Source: DSXH01 sp020724325
Lineage (GTDB): Bacteria > Bacteroidota > Ignavibacteria > Ignavibacteriales > Melioribacteraceae
NCBI GenBank assembly: GCA_040756515.1
Contig: JBFLYW010000018.1
Span: 9,949 to 73,948, forward strand
DNA length: 64,000 bases
Direction of reading: 5' to 3'
Positions 6,973-16,658 of this stretch are shown piece after piece. Below the pieces are notes generated by a model. That model was not told where the DNA came from and made no database searches. It was given only the letters and a program-made list of their open reading frames with translations. Positions within the stretch are counted from its first letter, which is position 1; every line of letters starts with the position of its first letter. The position numbers and the translations under genes were made by a program.

Positions 6973-9861
6973 TCAAATATCCTTTACCTCTTCATATTCG
7001 CTTATTGGAAGGCAGCTGCAAACAAGGTTACGATCGCCATACGCATTATTAACTCTGCTGACTGTTGGCCAGAACTTGTTTTCTTTAATATAATTAGCGG
7101 GATAAGCAGCCGTTTGGCGCGAATACTTGTGGTCCCATTCATCGGCGGTAACAACTTCTGCAACATGAGGAGAATTTTTTAATGGATTATCATTTTTATC
7201 CCATATCTCTTCTTCAACATTTTCAATTTCCCTTTTGATTGAAATAAGTGCTTCGCAGAAACGGTCTAATTCAGTAAGCGATTCACTTTCTGTCGGTTCT
7301 ACCATTAAAGTTCCGGGAACCGGAAAAGAAACTGTAGGCGCATGAAAACCATAATCCATTAATCTCTTTGCAATATCTTCTACGTCTATATTGGCAGAGA
7401 GTTTAAATTCTCTTGTATCAAAAATAAGCTCGTGAGCAACAAAACCATTTTTTCCAGTATATAGTGTTGAATAATAGTCTGCCAATTTTGCTTTGATATA
7501 GTTAGCATTTAGAATTGCAATTTTTGTTGCATAGGTTAATCCATAACTGCCCATCATTTTAATATAAGCATAAGGAATTATAAGAATTCCGGCACTGCCC
7601 CACGGAGCTGCAGAAACAGCATTTATACTTTTATCCGTTCCAATCTTAACAACAGGATGCCCTGGCAAAAAAGGGACGAGATGTTCTGCGACTGCAATTG
7701 GTCCCATTCCGGGACCTCCGCCTCCATGAGGAATAGTAAATGTCTTATGCAGATTCAAATGGCACACATCAGCACCGATAAAACCGGGACTCGTTAAACC
7801 GAGCTGTGCATTAAGATTAGCCCCATCCATATAAATCTGTCCTCCACATTTATGAATAAGGTCGCATATTTCCATAATCTCTTCTTCAAACACGCCGTGT
7901 GTAGAAGGGTAAGTTACCATGAGGGCAGAAAGATTTTCTTTGTGCAGTTCGGCTTTAGTAGTTAAATCGCTTAGGTCGATATTTCCCCTATCATCACATT
8001 TAACAACTACAACTTTGCTGCCAGCCATAACAGCGCTAGCTGGATTGGTTCCATGCGCTGATGAAGGTATTAATACTACATTACGCTTAAAATCTCCTTT
8101 GCTCTGATGATAAGCTCTAATAACCATAAGCCCGGTATATTCACCCTGTGCACCGGAATTTGGCTGCATAGAAACGGCTTTGAATCCTGTTATTACCGCC
8201 AGATCGTTTTCTAACTTTGTAATTAATTCTTTATAACCTTTCGCTTGATCTATAGGTGCAAACGGATGAATATCTGCAAATTCACTCCAGCTTATTGCAA
8301 ACATTTCCGTTGAAGCATTAAGCTTCATTGTACACGATCCTAAGGGAATCATAGATTGTGTAAGTGAAAGATCTTTCCTCTCAAGTGTTTTTATGTACCT
8401 AAGCATTTCTGTTTCAGAATAGTATGAGTTGAATACAGGATGAGTAAGGAACTCCGACTTTCTTTCCAGATTTGGCGGCAAGCTTGTACTAAGTTCTTTT
8501 GCAGTATGCTTCACAACTTTTTTGTTTACTGCCGTTGCAAATAATTCTGTTAATTCAATTACATCTTCTATTGTATTTGTTTCTGCTAAAGAAATACCGA
8601 ATGATATTTCATCAATCCATCTTAAATTAATTTTTTTCTCTAATGATATTTTATTTAGCAATTTAGATTCTTCTTCTGAACTCATTTGTACAAGCAAAGT
8701 ATCGAAGAAAAAATGATTCTTCTGAATAATTCCTAATTCATTCAGGTTCTTGTTAAGAAGTATTGTAAGTTTATTTACTCTTTCGGCAATTGCTTTAATT
8801 CCCTCTGGTCCATGGTAGACAGCATACATACCGGACATAATAGCAAGTAGAACCTGTGAGGTGCAGATATTACTTGTTGCATGTTCGCGTTTTATATGTT
8901 GTTCTCTTGTTTGAAGAGCCATTCGTAAAGCTCTTTTACCTTGAGCATCAATTGAAACACCAATTATTCTGCCCGGTATTTGTCTTTTAAATTCGTCTTT
9001 AGTTGCAAAATAAGCCGCATGTGGACCGCCATAACTCATTGGAACACCGAATCTTTGTGCTGAGCCAACAACAATATCAGCACCGAATTCACCTGGAGGA
9101 GTAAGTAATGCGAGACTTAAAATATCAGCAGCAACACACTTATAAATCCCTTTTGAAGCAGCTTTATTAAACAACTCAGTATAGTCATAGATTTCACCAT
9201 TAGCAGAAGGATATTGAACTATAAGTCCAAAAATATCATCTGTTAATTCCAAATTTCTATGTTCCACAATTCTTAATTCAATTCCCAAAGGAGCAGAACG
9301 TGTTTTTAGGACATCTATAGTCTGCGGGAATAGTTCATTACTTACAACAAACACATTGGAGTTTTTCTTATTAGACTTACGAACTGCATAAAGCATTCCC
9401 ATTGCTTCAGCAGCCGCGGTAGCTTCATCAAGTAATGATGCGTTGGCAATTGGTAAACCGGTTAGGTCAACAATCATTGTTTGGAAATTAAGAAGTGCTT
9501 CTAATCTTCCCTGGGAAATTTCTGCCTGATAAGGAGTATATTGTGTGTACCAACCGGGGTTTTCTAAAATATTTCTTTTAATAACACCTGGTGTTATAGT
9601 TGGATAGTATCCTAATCCAATATAGCTTTTAAATACTTTATTCTTGGAAGCAATTTCTTTAAGATGATTCATCAATTCAAACTCAGTCAGCGGTTCGTCA
9701 AGAACTAATTCTTCTTTTAATCGAATAGAATTCGGAACTGTTTTTTCAATTAATTCGTCCAGGGAATTAACTCCAATTAAGTCGAGCATTTTCTTAACAT
9801 CATTTTTACCGGGTCCAATATGCCTGTCAACAAATTGGTCCATTGGTTCGAAATTATTCAT
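6973..9861 (-). CDS. gcvP: Glycine dehydrogenase (decarboxylating), fused P-protein
   Basis: The P-protein of the glycine cleavage system: it decarboxylates glycine with pyridoxal phosphate and passes the aminomethyl group to the lipoyl H-protein. At 962 residues it is the full-length fused form (alpha and beta halves in one chain). The PLP lysine lies in LNLHKTF at about residue 705, followed by the glycine-rich IPHGGGGPGMGP. The N-terminal half carries FVDRHIGP and YTPYQAEISQGRLE. The ATG at 9861 is a good start. gcvH and gcvT are not in the window. No glycine riboswitch is apparent in the 88-base gap upstream. Confidence 0.97.
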   Translation of the reverse strand: MNNFEPMDQFVDRHIGPGKNDVKKMLDLIGVNSLDELIEKTVPNSIRLKEELVLDEPLTEFELMNHLKEIASKNKVFKSYIGLGYYPTITPGVIKRNILENPGWYTQYTPYQAEISQGRLEALLNFQTMIVDLTGLPIANASLLDEATAAAEAMGMLYAVRKSNKKNSNVFVVSNELFPQTIDVLKTRSAPLGIELRIVEHRNLELTDDIFGLIVQYPSANGEIYDYTELFNKAASKGIYKCVAADILSLALLTPPGEFGADIVVGSAQRFGVPMSYGGPHAAYFATKDEFKRQIPGRIIGVSIDAQGKRALRMALQTREQHIKREHATSNICTSQVLLAIMSGMYAVYHGPEGIKAIAERVNKLTILLNKNLNELGIIQKNHFFFDTLLVQMSSEEESKLLNKISLEKKINLRWIDEISFGISLAETNTIEDVIELTELFATAVNKKVVKHTAKELSTSLPPNLERKSEFLTHPVFNSYYSETEMLRYIKTLERKDLSLTQSMIPLGSCTMKLNASTEMFAISWSEFADIHPFAPIDQAKGYKELITKLENDLAVITGFKAVSMQPNSGAQGEYTGLMVIRAYHQSKGDFKRNVVLIPSSAHGTNPASAVMAGSKVVVVKCDDRGNIDLSDLTTKAELHKENLSALMVTYPSTHGVFEEEIMEICDLIHKCGGQIYMDGANLNAQLGLTSPGFIGADVCHLNLHKTFTIPHGGGGPGMGPIAVAEHLVPFLPGHPVVKIGTDKSINAVSAAPWGSAGILIIPYAYIKMMGSYGLTYATKIAILNANYIKAKLADYYSTLYTGKNGFVAHELIFDTREFKLSANIDVEDIAKRLMDYGFHAPTVSFPVPGTLMVEPTESESLTELDRFCEALISIKREIENVEEEIWDKNDNPLKNSPHVAEVVTADEWDHKYSRQTAAYPANYIKENKFWPTVSRVNNAYGDRNLVCSCLPISEYEEVKDI

Positions 9862-9949
9862 AATTTACCTACGTGGAATGGTTGTAACATAAAATGGTTA
9901 ATTTTGTTTTCAAATATAAGTAAAAGGGAAGAAATCGAACGTAGTAATT

Positions 9950-10732
9950 TTAACTAATATTTCTATGATAATTCGATTTTAGCTTTGAAAGAGCAATTCT
10001 AGAGGCATCTTGTTCAGCAGCTTTCTTGCTGCTTCCTTTACCGGAGCCGTAAGCTTTATTGCCGATATAAACGTCAATAGTAAATTCTCTTTTATGTTCG
10101 GGACCATTTACACTGGTTACATGATATTTAGGAATATCCATTTTTTTTGAATGGGTAAATTCAAGAAGCTGACCTTTATAATTATTATCGATCAAAAAGC
10201 TTCTGTCTTCTTCATTAGGATAAATAAGATTTTCTAGAATAAAAATTTCGGTAGCATCAATCCCCTGGTCTAAATATGTAGCGCCTATAATAGCTTCCAG
10301 GCAATCTACCAAAATTGTTTTCAAACCTTCTAAAGAATTGCCGAGGTACTTATGATTATACATCACATAATTATTAAGCTGCAGTTTTTCAGCGGTAATA
10401 TAGAGACGATCTTTATTTACGAGCGAGGAACGTACTTTTGTAAGGAATCCTTCTTCTTCATTAGAATAGATTTTGAATAAGTACTTAGCAACAATCATAT
10501 TAAGGACAGAATCGCCAAGGAACTCCAAGCGTTCGTTAGATTTTTCTAGATTGGGATTTAATTCAAGATAAGATCGATGCGTAATAGCTTTAATAAAGTA
10601 AGAAGGGTTATGGATTTTAAACCCGAGGACCTTTTCTAAGGATTCGAGTTTAGTGCGCATCTCTAGCTGGAGAGATTTTTTCTTTCCCAATTTGAAAATC
10701 TTAATCAGATTTTCAAGAAATATTTTAAACAA
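9950..10732 (-). CDS. rnc: Ribonuclease III
   Basis: An endonuclease that cleaves double-stranded RNA in rRNA maturation and mRNA decay. The signature NERLEFLGDSVL is present, a second acidic cluster (DCLEAIIGA) completes the metal site, and a C-terminal double-stranded-RNA-binding domain ends in GSSKKAAEQDAS. The longest frame starts at TTG (10732), three bases from the fabF stop, giving 260 residues with a basic N-terminal extension like those seen in Chlorobi-group homologues. An ATG at 10660 would give 236 residues. It is the last gene of the fab operon, the common fabF-rnc arrangement. Confidence 0.96.
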   Translation of the reverse strand: MFKIFLENLIKIFKLGKKKSLQLEMRTKLESLEKVLGFKIHNPSYFIKAITHRSYLELNPNLEKSNERLEFLGDSVLNMIVAKYLFKIYSNEEEGFLTKVRSSLVNKDRLYITAEKLQLNNYVMYNHKYLGNSLEGLKTILVDCLEAIIGATYLDQGIDATEIFILENLIYPNEEDRSFLIDNNYKGQLLEFTHSKKMDIPKYHVTSVNGPEHKREFTIDVYIGNKAYGSGKGSSKKAAEQDASRIALSKLKSNYHRNIS

Positions 10733-10734
10733 TA

Positions 10735-11979
10735 CTATTCCGTAAACTTCTTAAAAAGAATACTTGCGTTATGACCGCCAAATCCAAATGTGTTGCTTAT
10801 TGCATAAGAAATTTCGCGTTTTACAGCTACGTTAGGTGTATAATTAAGATCGCATTCAGGGTCGGGATTATCTAAATTGATTGTAGGAGGAATAAGCGAA
10901 TTTTTAATAGCGAGAATGGTTGCAATAGCTTCCACCGCTCCGGCGGCACCTAATAAATGTCCGGTCATAGATTTTGTAGAGCTTATAGCGAGTTTATAAG
11001 CATGGTCACCAAATAAATTTTTAATTGCTTTAGTTTCATTGAGGTCATTAAGTTCAGTTGAAGTACCGTGAGCATTAATATAATCAATATCCTCCGGCTT
11101 AATTCCTCCATCTTTAAGAGCTTCTCTCATAGATCGGAAAGCGCCTTCACTGGCTGGAGGAGGAGCAGTAACATGGAAAGCATCGCCTGTAAGTCCAATA
11201 CCTACAATTTCCGCATAAATTTTGGCGCCGCGTTTTAATGCGTGCTCTAATTCTTCAAGTATAAGTGTACCGCCGCCGTCGCCCATAACAAAACCATTTC
11301 TATCTTTATCAAAGGGACGGGAAGCTTCTAAATAACGATCGTTCCATGTTGAAAGTGCTCTTGCAGAACAGAACCCTGCAACGGCAAGAGGCATTATAGA
11401 AAATTCCGAGCCGCCGCTGAAAATAATATCTGCAGAACCACGCTGAATAAGCATAAATGCATCTGCTATTGCATGTGATGATGTAGCACAAGCAGAAACA
11501 GTAGCATAGTTAGGACCTTTCAAACCATACTTAATTGATATTTGTCCAGCAGCAATATCCGGAATCATCATTGGTACGAAGAAAGGAGTTACTTTTTTAT
11601 GACCGCCTTCAAGAAATTGTGAATGAACATCTGTAAGAGTAACAATACCGCCGATACCGCTTCCAAAGATAACCCCTGCGCGTTCATTATCAATTTTTGA
11701 TAGGTCAATACGAGAATCCTCAAGCGCCATAGAAGCAGTAGCAATAGCATAATGCGTATAAGGGTCCATCCTTTTTACTTCTTTTTTGTCAATGTACGTT
11801 AAAGGGTCAAAGTTTTTTACTTCGCAAGCAAATTGGGTAGGAAACGAAGAAGCATCGAATCGTGTAATTAAACCGGCACCGCTTTTACCTGAGATAAGTC
11901 CTTCCCAATAATCATTAGTGTTATTGCCAATGGGTGTAACTGCACCAAGCCCGGTTATTACAACTCTCTTTTTGTTCAT
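10735..11979 (-). CDS. fabF: 3-oxoacyl-ACP synthase II
   Basis: The elongating condensing enzyme of type II fatty-acid synthesis. The Cys-His-His triad is visible: the nucleophile in ATVSACATS, His in NAHGTSTELND and His in STKSMTGHLLGAAG. The frame can be extended to a TTG at 11991, but that codon overlaps a good ribosome-binding site (GGGAGA) five bases before the ATG at 11979, so I choose the ATG, giving about 414 residues. It lies downstream of acpP, separated by a strong hairpin that should lower its expression relative to acpP. Confidence 0.96.
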   Translation of the reverse strand: MNKKRVVITGLGAVTPIGNNTNDYWEGLISGKSGAGLITRFDASSFPTQFACEVKNFDPLTYIDKKEVKRMDPYTHYAIATASMALEDSRIDLSKIDNERAGVIFGSGIGGIVTLTDVHSQFLEGGHKKVTPFFVPMMIPDIAAGQISIKYGLKGPNYATVSACATSSHAIADAFMLIQRGSADIIFSGGSEFSIMPLAVAGFCSARALSTWNDRYLEASRPFDKDRNGFVMGDGGGTLILEELEHALKRGAKIYAEIVGIGLTGDAFHVTAPPPASEGAFRSMREALKDGGIKPEDIDYINAHGTSTELNDLNETKAIKNLFGDHAYKLAISSTKSMTGHLLGAAGAVEAIATILAIKNSLIPPTINLDNPDPECDLNYTPNVAVKREISYAISNTFGFGGHNASILFKKFTE

Positions 11980-12009
11980 TATATCTCCCAAAAATTTTTA
12001 AATTAACAA

Positions 12010-12058
12010 AACGGGAGCGGTTGAAAAGTTTGGCTAAACTTATCAAACCAATCCCGTT
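12010..12058 (-). terminator. Hairpin between acpP and fabF (partial terminator)
   Basis: A long imperfect inverted repeat fills the acpP-fabF gap. The outer arms are AACGGGA and TCCCGTT, with further pairing inside. On the minus strand the 3' arm runs into TTTTGTTAA. It probably stops part of the transcripts after acpP, so the abundant carrier protein is made in excess over FabF. Read-through is needed for fabF and rnc unless they have their own promoter. Confidence 0.6.
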
Positions 12059-12065
12059 AAGAATA

Positions 12066-12299
12066 TTAACCTAATTTTTCTTTCAAATATTTGGTAGCAT
12101 CCCCTACAGTAGAAATTTTTTCAGCATCTTCATCCGGAATAGAGATATTGAAAGCAGATTCAAAACCCATAACAAGTTCAACTATATCTAGGGAATCTGC
12201 GCCAAGGTCGTTTGTAAATGAAGCTTCGGGTGTAATTTGAGATTCTTCCACACCGAGTTTATCCATAATAATTGATTTTACTTTTGCTTCAACGTCCAT
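12066..12299 (-). CDS. acpP: Acyl carrier protein
   Basis: A small acidic 77-residue carrier of fatty-acyl intermediates. The phosphopantetheine attachment serine is S36 in the invariant LGADSLDIVEL motif. A strong ribosome-binding site (AAAGGAGT) lies a few bases before the ATG, in keeping with the high expression of this protein. It sits between fabG and fabF, the classic order. Confidence 0.98.
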   Translation of the reverse strand: MDVEAKVKSIIMDKLGVEESQITPEASFTNDLGADSLDIVELVMGFESAFNISIPDEDAEKISTVGDATKYLKEKLG

Positions 12300-12343
12300 T
12301 TAATACTCCTTTAATGTTGATAAATAATAATTAATTGATCTAT

Positions 12344-13105
12344 TTACATTGTCATTCCGCCGTCTACGGCAATTACCTGTCCCGTAATATAATCTGCATC
12401 GGGACTGCAGAGAAAACCGACAACGCGAGCAACGTCTTCGGGTTTGCCCATTCTTTTCATGGGAATATTTTGGGAAAGCAATTCCCTCTGTTTTTCGGTT
12501 AAGCTCTTTGTCATATCAGTATCTATAAATCCAGGTGCAACACAATTAACAGTAATGTTTCTTGAAGCAACCTCGCGTGCAATCGATTTAGAGAATCCTA
12601 TTATTCCTGATTTAGATGCAGCATAATTGGCTTGACCGGCATTACCGGTTAAACCAACCACCGAAGCAATATTAACAATTCTGCCGTAGTGTTGGTTAAC
12701 CATATGCTTCAGAACAGCTTTGGTATAATTGAAAACACTCTTAAGGTTAACGTCAATTACATCGTCCCATTCTTTTTCAGACATTCTTAGAAGAAGGTTA
12801 TCTCTTGTAATACCTGCATTATTGATAAGAATATCTACACCGCCCAATTTTTCAATAGTAGCATCAACAGTTTTTTGGGCTTCCTCCAATGAAGTTGCAT
12901 CTGCTTTGAATCCTATAATTTTAGTATCCAAACTACCTATTTCTTTTTCAATTTCAGCAGCGCATTCGTCGCAGCTATTATAAATGAACGCCACATCAGA
13001 AAAAAGGACGCCGCAGCAGCTCTTGGAAGCCAATTCTTTTACAATTGCTTTTCCAATTCCTCTTGTACCGCCGGTAACAATAGCTCTCTTATTTTTCGAT
13101 TGCAA
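12344..13105 (-). CDS. fabG: 3-oxoacyl-ACP reductase
   Basis: An NADPH-dependent short-chain dehydrogenase that reduces beta-ketoacyl-ACP. It has the TGGTRGIGKA cofactor loop, NNAG, the catalytic Ser in NIASVVG and the Tyr-Lys pair in YAASK, and ends in the usual VDGGMTM. At 253 residues it is slightly long: about seven extra residues around CCGVLFS sit between the first helix and the second strand, giving an unusual cluster of four Cys near residues 29-46. The start is a TTG (13105) with AAGGAAG upstream; no ATG is available. It overlaps the preceding DUF3109 gene by 17 bases. Confidence 0.95.
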   Translation of the reverse strand: MQSKNKRAIVTGGTRGIGKAIVKELASKSCCGVLFSDVAFIYNSCDECAAEIEKEIGSLDTKIIGFKADATSLEEAQKTVDATIEKLGGVDILINNAGITRDNLLLRMSEKEWDDVIDVNLKSVFNYTKAVLKHMVNQHYGRIVNIASVVGLTGNAGQANYAASKSGIIGFSKSIAREVASRNITVNCVAPGFIDTDMTKSLTEKQRELLSQNIPMKRMGKPEDVARVVGFLCSPDADYITGQVIAVDGGMTM

Positions 13106-13700
13106 TTTTTTCTTCCTTAATTGAATTTAGTATTTCATCTCTATATTGTAATAATTCTTCAAAACCCTTTTCTCCAAGTAAGAATCGAATCTCATCTCGA
13201 CTATGTTCAAAAAAAGAAACTTTTTGATTCTGTTTAACACTGCAATAGTGCATTCTTTCTATATGCTCGTCATCTATCGTAAGTGCCCCTTCAAATATAA
13301 CAAGCGGGAATAATATACAATACAACGGTTTATATTTCCACTTGAATTCTCTCTCTTCAACTGCCATTTTTTGAAGAGTACAATAGCCCTGTTTATCAAG
13401 AAAAACGCACTTACCATTATAAATTTCGGTACCAACCGCAATGCCTGATTCAAAGTCGGGATCAACTTCCGGTTCTTCAAACCATTTGGACGGATCTTTA
13501 ATTTGTGAATCGTCCATTGCTCTTATAATACGGTCTTTCATACTAATAATTTTTTCGTATTCCTTTTTATCAGTATAAACACCGTAATAGCAGCATTCTC
13601 CACAGCAATTGCGAGCATCGCATGCTTTAACAAATTTAGCAGTGAAGATTTGAGGATCAATGTAAAGCCCATTGATCTTCTTCTCAAATTTGTTTTGCAT
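13089..13700 (-). CDS. DUF3109 family cysteine-rich protein
   Basis: About 203 residues with the Cys pattern of DUF3109/YkgJ-like proteins: a CDARNCCGECC cluster near the N-terminus, then GKCVFLD, GYCTLQK and late YCILFP and HYCSVK cysteines. Such spacing suggests bound zinc or an iron-sulfur cluster; the function is not established. I start at the ATG at 13700, which overlaps the fabD stop (TGATG); a TTG one codon earlier is possible. It is tightly coupled to fabD and overlaps fabG, so it is an integral member of the fatty-acid operon, an unusual place for this family as far as I know. Confidence 0.8.
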   Translation of the reverse strand: MQNKFEKKINGLYIDPQIFTAKFVKACDARNCCGECCYYGVYTDKKEYEKIISMKDRIIRAMDDSQIKDPSKWFEEPEVDPDFESGIAVGTEIYNGKCVFLDKQGYCTLQKMAVEEREFKWKYKPLYCILFPLVIFEGALTIDDEHIERMHYCSVKQNQKVSFFEHSRDEIRFLLGEKGFEELLQYRDEILNSIKEEKIAIEK

Positions 13701-14614
13701 CAAAGAAACCTTTCAACATCGTTGTATTTATCAATGCTAAAAACATTAACATCGGGGTTTATTCTTTTAACCAACCCTTGCAGTACTTTGCCCGGTCCAA
13801 TTTCATAAAATTCATCAGCTCCATCATTTATCATATTAACAATAGTTTCTTCCCATCTAACAGGTTTGGTTAATTGTTCTAACAAAAGATCTTTAATTTG
13901 ATCTTTATTATTAACCGGTGATGCTGTTACATTTGCATAAACCGGAATTCTGGAATCATAAAAAGGAGTAGTATCGAGTTTCATTTTTAATATCTCTTTG
14001 GCGGAAGTCATAAGAGGAGAATGAAACGCTCCACTTACTATCAGTTCTTTAACAAGTTTTGCACCTTCTTTTTTACATATTTCCATTGCAGCTCTAACGC
14101 CTTCAACTGAACCGCTTATTACAATTTGTCCGGGAGAATTATAATTAGCACACTGAACAATTCCGGATGAAGAAGCTTCATTACAGATCTGTTCAAGTTT
14201 TTGAGGCATCAAGCCAACAATTGCCGCCATAGTTCCGGGTTGTTCAATTCCGGCTTGAAGCATAGCTGTACCACGCGTACGAACGAGTTTAACTGCATCA
14301 TAAAATTGAACAGCTTTAGCAGAAACGAGGGCTGAATATTCACCCAAGGAATGACCTGCTACCATATCAGGTTCAACTGTTCTTATAATGCTGGATAAAA
14401 CAACGCTATGAACAAAAATTGCCGGCTGCGTTAAATCGGTCTGTTTGAGTGAATCCTCTGGTCCATTAAACATAATATGAGAAAGAGAAACGCCAATAGC
14501 TTCTTCGGCAGTACGAATCATTTCTTTTGCTTCTACAGAATTCTCGTATAAGTCCTTTGCCATACCGGCGTATTGAGAACCCTGTCCAGGGAAAATGAAA
14601 GCTTTCTTACCCAC
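13700..14614 (-). CDS. fabD: Malonyl-CoA:ACP transacylase
   Basis: Loads malonyl groups from CoA onto ACP. Of 304 residues, the N-terminal FPGQGSQYAGM is the family hallmark, the nucleophile Ser89 is in AGHSLGEYSAL, and the catalytic His is in GAFHSPLM. The start is GTG at 14614, overlapping the fabH stop by one base (TAGTG); no closer ATG exists. It lies between fabH and the DUF3109 gene in the fab operon. Confidence 0.96.
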   Translation of the reverse strand: MGKKAFIFPGQGSQYAGMAKDLYENSVEAKEMIRTAEEAIGVSLSHIMFNGPEDSLKQTDLTQPAIFVHSVVLSSIIRTVEPDMVAGHSLGEYSALVSAKAVQFYDAVKLVRTRGTAMLQAGIEQPGTMAAIVGLMPQKLEQICNEASSSGIVQCANYNSPGQIVISGSVEGVRAAMEICKKEGAKLVKELIVSGAFHSPLMTSAKEILKMKLDTTPFYDSRIPVYANVTASPVNNKDQIKDLLLEQLTKPVRWEETIVNMINDGADEFYEIGPGKVLQGLVKRINPDVNVFSIDKYNDVERFL

Positions 14615-15621
14615 TACTCAATACTCCATGTTAAGTAAATTGCGCCCCAAGTATATCCTGCACCAAAAGCAGCTAAAATTAAATTATCACCTTTCTTCAG
14701 TTTGCCGTTACGATAATATTCAGTAATGCATGAAGGAATAGTAGCGGCAGTAGTATTTCCGTATCGATCAATGTTTATCATCACCTTATCTTTGGAGATT
14801 CCCATTCTTTCTGCAGTAGCATCAATTATTCTCATATTAGCTTGATGAGGAATAAGATAAGCAACATCATCGGAAGATAAATTATTCTTCTTCATAATTT
14901 CATAAGAAACATCTGCCATACCTTTAACGGCAACTTTAAATACTGCTTTACCGTCCTGATAAATATAGTGCCATTTATTATCAACAGTTTCGTGGGAAGC
15001 TGGTCGAAGACTTCCTCCGGCTTTCATATACAAATTATCTTTACCGGTACCATCAACGTATAAAAGTGTATCTTTAATACCGTAATTAAGGTCTTCGGTT
15101 GGTTCAAGTAACACTGCAGAGGCAAGGTCGCCGAATAGAATACAGGTGTTTCTGTCAGTGTAATCAGTAATTGCACTCATTTTATCGGAACCTACAACAA
15201 CAACTTTTTTGTAAGCACCGCTTTCAACAAATTTAGCACCGGTTTCAAGAGCAAAAAGGAAACCAGAGCATGCAGCAGAAAGGTCGAAGCCCCAGGCATT
15301 CTTAGCACCAATTTTTTCTTGAACTATACAAGCACAAGCCGGAAAGAACATATCGGGTGTAACAGTAGCTACAATTATTACATCGATCTCCTCGGGTTTT
15401 AAGCTGGATTTTTGCATCAAATCCTGGATTGCATAAGCAGCCATGTCGCTTGTAGCTCCGTTTTCCATAATCCGTCGTTCTTTTATACCTGTGCGGGTAA
15501 TTATCCATTCATCGTTTGTTTCAACAATAGATTCGAAATATTTATTATCCAGAATTTTATCCGGAACGTACATACCAACTGCAGTTATAGCAGCATTCAA
15601 TTTTTTACTAGTTGACGGCAT
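14614..15621 (-). CDS. fabH: 3-oxoacyl-ACP synthase III
   Basis: Starts fatty-acid synthesis by condensing an acyl-CoA primer with malonyl-ACP. The Cys-His-Asn triad is clear: Cys in DLSAACSGFLFAL, His in IPHQANMRI and Asn in YGNTTAATIP. The 335 residues are normal. The gene overlaps the end of plsX by 14 bases and is coupled to fabD. The choice of primer (acetyl or branched-chain) cannot be read from the sequence. Confidence 0.97.
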   Translation of the reverse strand: MPSTSKKLNAAITAVGMYVPDKILDNKYFESIVETNDEWIITRTGIKERRIMENGATSDMAAYAIQDLMQKSSLKPEEIDVIIVATVTPDMFFPACACIVQEKIGAKNAWGFDLSAACSGFLFALETGAKFVESGAYKKVVVVGSDKMSAITDYTDRNTCILFGDLASAVLLEPTEDLNYGIKDTLLYVDGTGKDNLYMKAGGSLRPASHETVDNKWHYIYQDGKAVFKVAVKGMADVSYEIMKKNNLSSDDVAYLIPHQANMRIIDATAERMGISKDKVMINIDRYGNTTAATIPSCITEYYRNGKLKKGDNLILAAFGAGYTWGAIYLTWSIE

Positions 15622-16639
15622 TTTCTTTTAAAGCTTCCTGAAATTTCTGAATTAAATTTTTGTTATACATTTCTTTTGCACGCAGTACCATATTCTTGAT
15701 TGCCAATGGAGTACTGGAACCATGCCCAATAATACTAATACCATTTACACCAAGAAGCGGAACTCCGCCATGTGTCTGGTAGTCCATATCACTAAGTGAA
15801 TCCTTCAAAACTTTCTTAACGATAAGCGCATAAATTTTATTGATAAGTCCTTTTTGGGAATAACCTTTAACACGCGATTTAAGAAGAGTAAGAACGCTTT
15901 CGCCAAATTTTAGGATAACATTACCAAGGAAACCGTCGCATACAATTACATCCACACTTCCTTTTGTAATATCTCTTCCTTCAACATTTCCTACAAAGTT
16001 AAGTTTAGAATCTTTCAGCAGTTTAAGGGCTGCTAAAGAAAGTTCATTACCCTTGGATTCTTCTTCACCAACACTTAAAACACCAACAGATGGATTAGCG
16101 CGATTAAAAATTTCTTTTGCAAAAATTGATCCCAGAACAGCGTATTCAAACAGATGCTGCGGTTTACTATCTACACTTGCGCCTACATCAAATAACAGGC
16201 AGAATTTATTTTGGGCAGTAGGAAATGAAGCACCAATGGTAGGTCTGCTTACGCCTTCTATTCTTCCAATAATTAAAGTGGAAGCCGCCATAATAGCACC
16301 GGTATTACCAGCGCTTACAAAGGCGTTTGCTTTTTTTTCTTTAACAAGTCTGGCGCCAATTACTATTGAAGAATCTGGTTTTGTTTTTAATGCTTGAGTT
16401 GGGGAATCACCCATATCAATTATTTGAGAAGTGTGATGTATTATGCTTTCATCGATCGAAATATTCTCTTGTTTAGCAGATTCCAAGATTTTCTGTTTAT
16501 CGCCTACAAGAATAAGCTCAAGGTCATTACTCTGTTTTAAAGCACTGATAGCACCAAGTAAAACGTTCTTAGGGGCATAATCGCCCCCCATAGCATCAAC
16601 TGCAATTACGCATTTAATGTCATTTTTAATTTGTGTCAT
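15608..16639 (-). CDS. plsX: Phosphate acyltransferase
   Basis: Makes acyl-phosphate from acyl-ACP, feeding PlsY in membrane phospholipid synthesis. It has 343 residues; the opening AVDAMGGDYAPKNVLLGA and the internal AGNTGAIMAAS and FDVGASVDSKPQH segments are diagnostic. It lies directly downstream of rpmF (18-base gap) and upstream of fabH, the widespread rpmF-plsX-fabH order that links ribosome and membrane synthesis. Confidence 0.96.
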   Translation of the reverse strand: MTQIKNDIKCVIAVDAMGGDYAPKNVLLGAISALKQSNDLELILVGDKQKILESAKQENISIDESIIHHTSQIIDMGDSPTQALKTKPDSSIVIGARLVKEKKANAFVSAGNTGAIMAASTLIIGRIEGVSRPTIGASFPTAQNKFCLLFDVGASVDSKPQHLFEYAVLGSIFAKEIFNRANPSVGVLSVGEEESKGNELSLAALKLLKDSKLNFVGNVEGRDITKGSVDVIVCDGFLGNVILKFGESVLTLLKSRVKGYSQKGLINKIYALIVKKVLKDSLSDMDYQTHGGVPLLGVNGISIIGHGSSTPLAIKNMVLRAKEMYNKNLIQKFQEALKENAVN

Positions 16640-16658
16640 TTACAAATAATTGAGAATG

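Noticed and set aside
9862..9949. Glycine riboswitch upstream of gcvP
   Set aside because: The 88-base gap lacks the glycine aptamer core and a second hairpin; too short for the usual element.
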